Below are positions 61,663 through 64,000 of a stretch of 64,000 nucleotides of DNA, piece by piece. The DNA comes from Pseudonocardia oceani (GTDB lineage: Bacteria > Actinomycetota > Actinomycetes > Mycobacteriales > Pseudonocardiaceae): the NCBI RefSeq assembly GCF_019263585.2, contig NZ_JADQDF010000002.1:35101-99100 (forward strand). The letters run 5' to 3'. Under the pieces are notes generated by a model. It was not told the origin of the DNA. It saw only the letters and a program-made list of their open reading frames with translations, and ran no database searches. Made by a program: the position numbers and the translations under genes. Position 1 is the first letter of the stretch. Each line of letters begins with the position of its first letter.

Positions 61663-62880
61663 TCAGGATCCCCGGGTGTCGGGTTCCTCCGTGGCGCGCC
61701 GGGCGTCGATGCGGGCCAGGACGAGCTGCAGCTGCTCGGCGGCCTCGCGGCGCAGCGCGGCGCGTTCCTTGGAGGCGTCCCGCCGCAGCTCCGCCACCTC
61801 GGCGTGGTGCTCGGTGCGCAGCTGCTCCAGCTCGGCCCGCACCCGGTCGGTGGTCTCGCGGTCCTCGCTGGCGCGCCGCTCGGCGGCCGCCTTGTCGGCC
61901 TCGGCCCGGGTTCGCGCCCCGGTCGCCTCGGTGACCTCCTGGCGCGCGGCGAGCAGCTGCGCCGCGGCGTCGCGGCGGGTGGTCTCGGCCGCCTGCTCGG
62001 CGGTGGCCACCCGGGCGTCCGCGGCGGCCTGGGCCTGGTCGATCTCCTGGCGGGCCTGCTGGGCGCGCTCGGCGAGCACCCGGTCCCGCTCGGCGTCCAC
62101 GTCGCGCCGGTGCTGCTCGAACTCGGCCCGGGCGGCGGCGATCTGCTCGGCCGCCTCGGTGCGAACGTGCTCCAGCTCCTCACGCGCGGCGGCCTCTGCG
62201 GCGGCGGCCTCGTCGGCGCGTTGGCGCTGGTCGGCGATGGCGGCGTCGGTCTCCGCGGTGATCCGGGCGATCGTGTCGGCGGTCTCCGCTCGCACGGCCT
62301 CGACCTCGGCCAGCGCTTCCTCCGCGGCCGCGTCGGCCTGGGCCCGCTGCTCGACCTCGTGCTCCGCGCGGCGACGCTCCTCACGGGCGAGCCGTTCGGC
62401 TCCCGCCTGTGAGGTCTGCGCCTCGGCGACCCGCACGCTCGTCTCGCGCTGGACCTGCTCGACCTCGTAGGCCGCGGCGTCCGGATCGGCGACGGTGCGC
62501 GCGACCTCGGCGGCGCGCTCCAGGATCGCGCCCATGCGCGCCTGCTGGTCCTCGGTGGTGCGCCGCGCGTCGGCGGTGAGATCGGCGAACTGGGCGAGCA
62601 GCACACCGAACGACGCCCGACCGTCGGTGACCGGCCGCTCCGGGCTGACCACCTCGTCGTCTATGCCCTCGGCCACGCCGCTGGCGCCGGCGCGGGCCAG
62701 CGCGCGGCGCGCGGCGAACGCGCGCGAACGCGTGTGGTCGGGCAGATCGCAGTACAGCGCAGGTCGCCCGGGCGTCCCGGACCGCTCGATGGGGCGGCCG
62801 CACATCTGCGCGCCGGGGCCCGTCGGGAACTGGCAGGTCTCGCTGGGCCGCTCATCTGCCGGCCGGGACTCCTCGGTCAT
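61663..62880 (-). CDS. Zinc-finger plus long coiled-coil protein (KfrA-like in design)
   Basis: The 405-aa protein begins with a cysteine cluster (CQFPTGPGAQMCGRPIE...YCDLPDH) that could bind zinc, a short helical domain, and then 270 residues of nearly unbroken heptad-rich sequence (Ala, Glu, Arg, Gln), a long coiled coil. Plasmid KfrA proteins have a DNA-binding head and such a tail and help partition. The head here is different, so the match is in design only. Direct and inverted ACGAAAC motifs precede the gene. Confidence 0.65.
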   Translation of the reverse strand: MTEESRPADERPSETCQFPTGPGAQMCGRPIERSGTPGRPALYCDLPDHTRSRAFAARRALARAGASGVAEGIDDEVVSPERPVTDGRASFGVLLAQFADLTADARRTTEDQQARMGAILERAAEVARTVADPDAAAYEVEQVQRETSVRVAEAQTSQAGAERLAREERRRAEHEVEQRAQADAAAEEALAEVEAVRAETADTIARITAETDAAIADQRQRADEAAAAEAAAREELEHVRTEAAEQIAAARAEFEQHRRDVDAERDRVLAERAQQARQEIDQAQAAADARVATAEQAAETTRRDAAAQLLAARQEVTEATGARTRAEADKAAAERRASEDRETTDRVRAELEQLRTEHHAEVAELRRDASKERAALRREAAEQLQLVLARIDARRATEEPDTRGS

Positions 62881-62893
62881 GCATCCATCATAG

Positions 62894-62951
62894 CGTTTCG
62901 TCACGAGCAACACAATAACGCAACGTAACAACGAAACAGAATGACGAAACG
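62894..62951. promoter_or_regulatory. Inverted repeat CGTTTCGTCA / TGACGAAACG upstream of the coiled-coil gene
   Basis: Perfect 10-bp arms at 62894-62903 and 62942-62951, with a third related ACGAAACA at 62931-62938, in a strikingly A/T-rich stretch 15-70 bp before the start codon. It could be an autoregulatory operator or a small centromere-like site. Confidence 0.65.
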
Positions 62952-62965
62952 TATTCCGGCCCCGG

Positions 62966-63460
62966 CTACGCGGGCGGCTCGGGGCTACTTCCGCCGGAAG
63001 CGCCACCGCTGTTGCCGCTCTGGGCTCCGGGCGTTGACGCGTACGCGTCAAACGGGTGGCCTCGGCTGTCCGGCCGGGCGGGGTCGGGCCGGCGGCCGGG
63101 CGGGGCGGTGTAGGTCTGCTCGGGGTGCGCGGTAGCCCAGCGTTGGGCGCGCTCGACCAGCTCGGTGGCGGGCCGGCCGATGGCGAGAGGTTCGACGTCG
63201 CGGCCGGGTGTCCAGTGCCCGCGCAGGTCGCGTCGTCGTGCGAGCTCCGCGCGGTCGCGGTCGAGCAGCGGCCGGGCGGCGATGAGCTCGTGGGCGTGCT
63301 CGGGGCAGGCGAACGCCCACCACACGCTCCAGCGGTACGGGCGGTGGTCGGCGCGGTTGAAGTACAGGCCGGCGGCGCCGACCGGGTGGGGGCACGGGCT
63401 GGGGGCGGTCCACACCCCGTGCCGGTAGCCCCCGCATGACGGGTCCTGCGGACGGAACAT
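62966..63460 (-). CDS. Plasmid hypothetical protein (164 aa)
   Basis: The protein contains SCGGYRHGVWTAP, PCPHPVGAAGLYFN and WSVWWAFACPEHAHELIAAR, with His/Cys pairs that may bind a metal, and a disordered Pro/Gly tail. It is unrecognised. Both dispersed palindromes lie in or beside its 3' end. Confidence 0.5.
   Translation of the reverse strand: MFRPQDPSCGGYRHGVWTAPSPCPHPVGAAGLYFNRADHRPYRWSVWWAFACPEHAHELIAARPLLDRDRAELARRRDLRGHWTPGRDVEPLAIGRPATELVERAQRWATAHPEQTYTAPPGRRPDPARPDSRGHPFDAYASTPGAQSGNSGGASGGSSPEPPA
62988..63000. repeat. CTTCCGCCGGAAG palindrome near the TGACGCG palindrome
   Basis: Thirteen-base palindrome 34 bp from the third copy of TTGACGCGTACGCGTCAA. It is the only place where both dispersed motifs meet. 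Confidence 0.6.
63034..63051. repeat. Dispersed palindrome TTGACGCGTACGCGTCAA, copy 3
   Basis: Identical to copy 2. It lies within the 3' part of the 164-aa gene. Confidence 0.72.
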
Positions 63461-63613
63461 CGCGAGCCTCCCCTTCTGCCCATGCCGTCCGACGGGCGGT
63501 GGTCGGACGGTGTGGGGCCGCGGGGAAGGCGGCGCCGAGCGGCAAGGCTACGCCCGCGGCCGCCCGGTGAGAGGGGTCGGACGCGGGCGCTGGTGTCCCT
63601 CGCGTCGGTGGCG

Positions 63614-64000
63614 CTACTCGTCGTCGCTGTCCTGCTGGTCGGTCTCCTCGGGGTCGTCGGTGGTGAACTCGGTCGCGCAGGTCCCGCACAGGATCGGGCC
63701 TGCGGCGAGGACGGCGCGGGCGACGCGGATGCGGCGGGCGGGGTCGCATCCGCAGGTGGCGGCGGGGTTGTTGCGGCTGGTCTTGCCGGTGCCGCCGGTG
63801 GGTGCCTCGGCGCGGCGGTAGGCCGTGATCGCCTCGGTCAGCGCGGCCAGCTCGGGGGCGTACTCGTCGGCGGTCTGCGCGGGCACGGTGGTGGCCGACC
63901 ATCCGCGGGCGCCGTCCTGGGTGACGGTGATGCCCATTTCCTGGGCGAGCGCGGCGAAGCGCCGGTTGTGGTAGCGGCCTTGGCGGCTGGTGTCCTGGAT
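63614..64000 (-). CDS. SprT-like plasmid protein, C-terminal part (cut by window edge)
   Basis: The minus-strand frame is open to the window end. It starts inside SRQGRYHNRRFAALAQEMG, followed by GWSATTVPAQTADEYAPEL. This is a pattern of SprT-like plasmid proteins of actinomycetes. A CxC and a CxxC pair (TCGCDP, LCGTCATEF) look like a zinc ribbon, and the tail is acidic. The metalloprotease HExxH would lie outside the window. Confidence 0.6.
   Translation of the reverse strand: MQDTSRQGRYHNRRFAALAQEMGITVTQDGARGWSATTVPAQTADEYAPELAALTEAITAYRRAEAPTGGTGKTSRNNPAATCGCDPARRIRVARAVLAAGPILCGTCATEFTTDDPEETDQQDSDDE

Overview
The window is very G+C-rich, uses many GTG starts, and its genes often overlap by 4 bp (ATGA or GTGA). 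With Lsr2-type, CmtR-type and DUF6247-type proteins this points to an actinomycete. The gene content resembles plasmids or integrative elements of Pseudonocardiaceae, but the genus is inference. A MobF relaxase/helicase, a prim-pol replication-type protein, a tyrosine recombinase, a long coiled-coil protein and several transposon modules suggest a conjugative plasmid or integrated element rather than core chromosome. No rRNA, tRNA or CRISPR array was seen.

Layout. 1-850: the end of a histidine phosphatase gene and transposon debris. 853-8197: a complete Tn3-family transposon with perfect 37-bp inverted repeats and a 5-bp target duplication (CAGAT). It carries a resolvase, a TPP riboswitch with thiC, a NUDIX gene, an ERCC4-Lsr2 nuclease gene and tnpA, and it splits a small RelE/ParE-like toxin gene. 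8.4-14.6 kb: an antitoxin-like gene, a small MobF-like protein and the full relaxase TraA, with 23-bp tandem repeats upstream. 14.6-20.8 kb: a leftward transposition operon (zinc-ribbon protein, DDE transposase, frameshifted AAA ATPase, recombinase-like protein, HTH protein), then a second toxin/antitoxin-like pair and a resolvase. 20.95-26.9 kb: a CstR-controlled persulfide/sulfite detoxification operon with a multicopper oxidase.

26.9-34.3 kb: plasmid backbone (PD-(D/E)XK-like and NERD proteins, a prim-pol protein and its HTH partner) and a gene-free region with a nested inverted repeat that could be an origin. 34.4-44.6 kb: a DNA phosphorothioation island. dndA, a PT-linked methyltransferase and a 103-aa protein run left; dndBCDE, a GIY-YIG nuclease and a second DGQHR protein run right, ending at a strong terminator. 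No dndFGH is present, so the last two genes are candidates for an unrecognised partner function.

44.6-58.2 kb: an AlpA-like regulator with paired operators, then a metal and envelope-thiol island: cadD, lspA, a TlpA lipoprotein, ccdA, lnt, a second TlpA, a repeat lipoprotein, a PadR-regulated pair, a CYP152-type P450, a CtpG-like metal ATPase with its CmtR-like sensor, and a methyltransferase. 58.5-64 kb: a tyrosine recombinase, a decayed stretch, an XRE regulator divergent from a plasmid protein, a zinc-finger coiled-coil protein (KfrA-like in design) and SprT-like backbone genes. Two dispersed palindromes (TTGACGCGTACGCGTCAA and CTTCCGSCGGAAG) recur in backbone segments and may be operators of one network.
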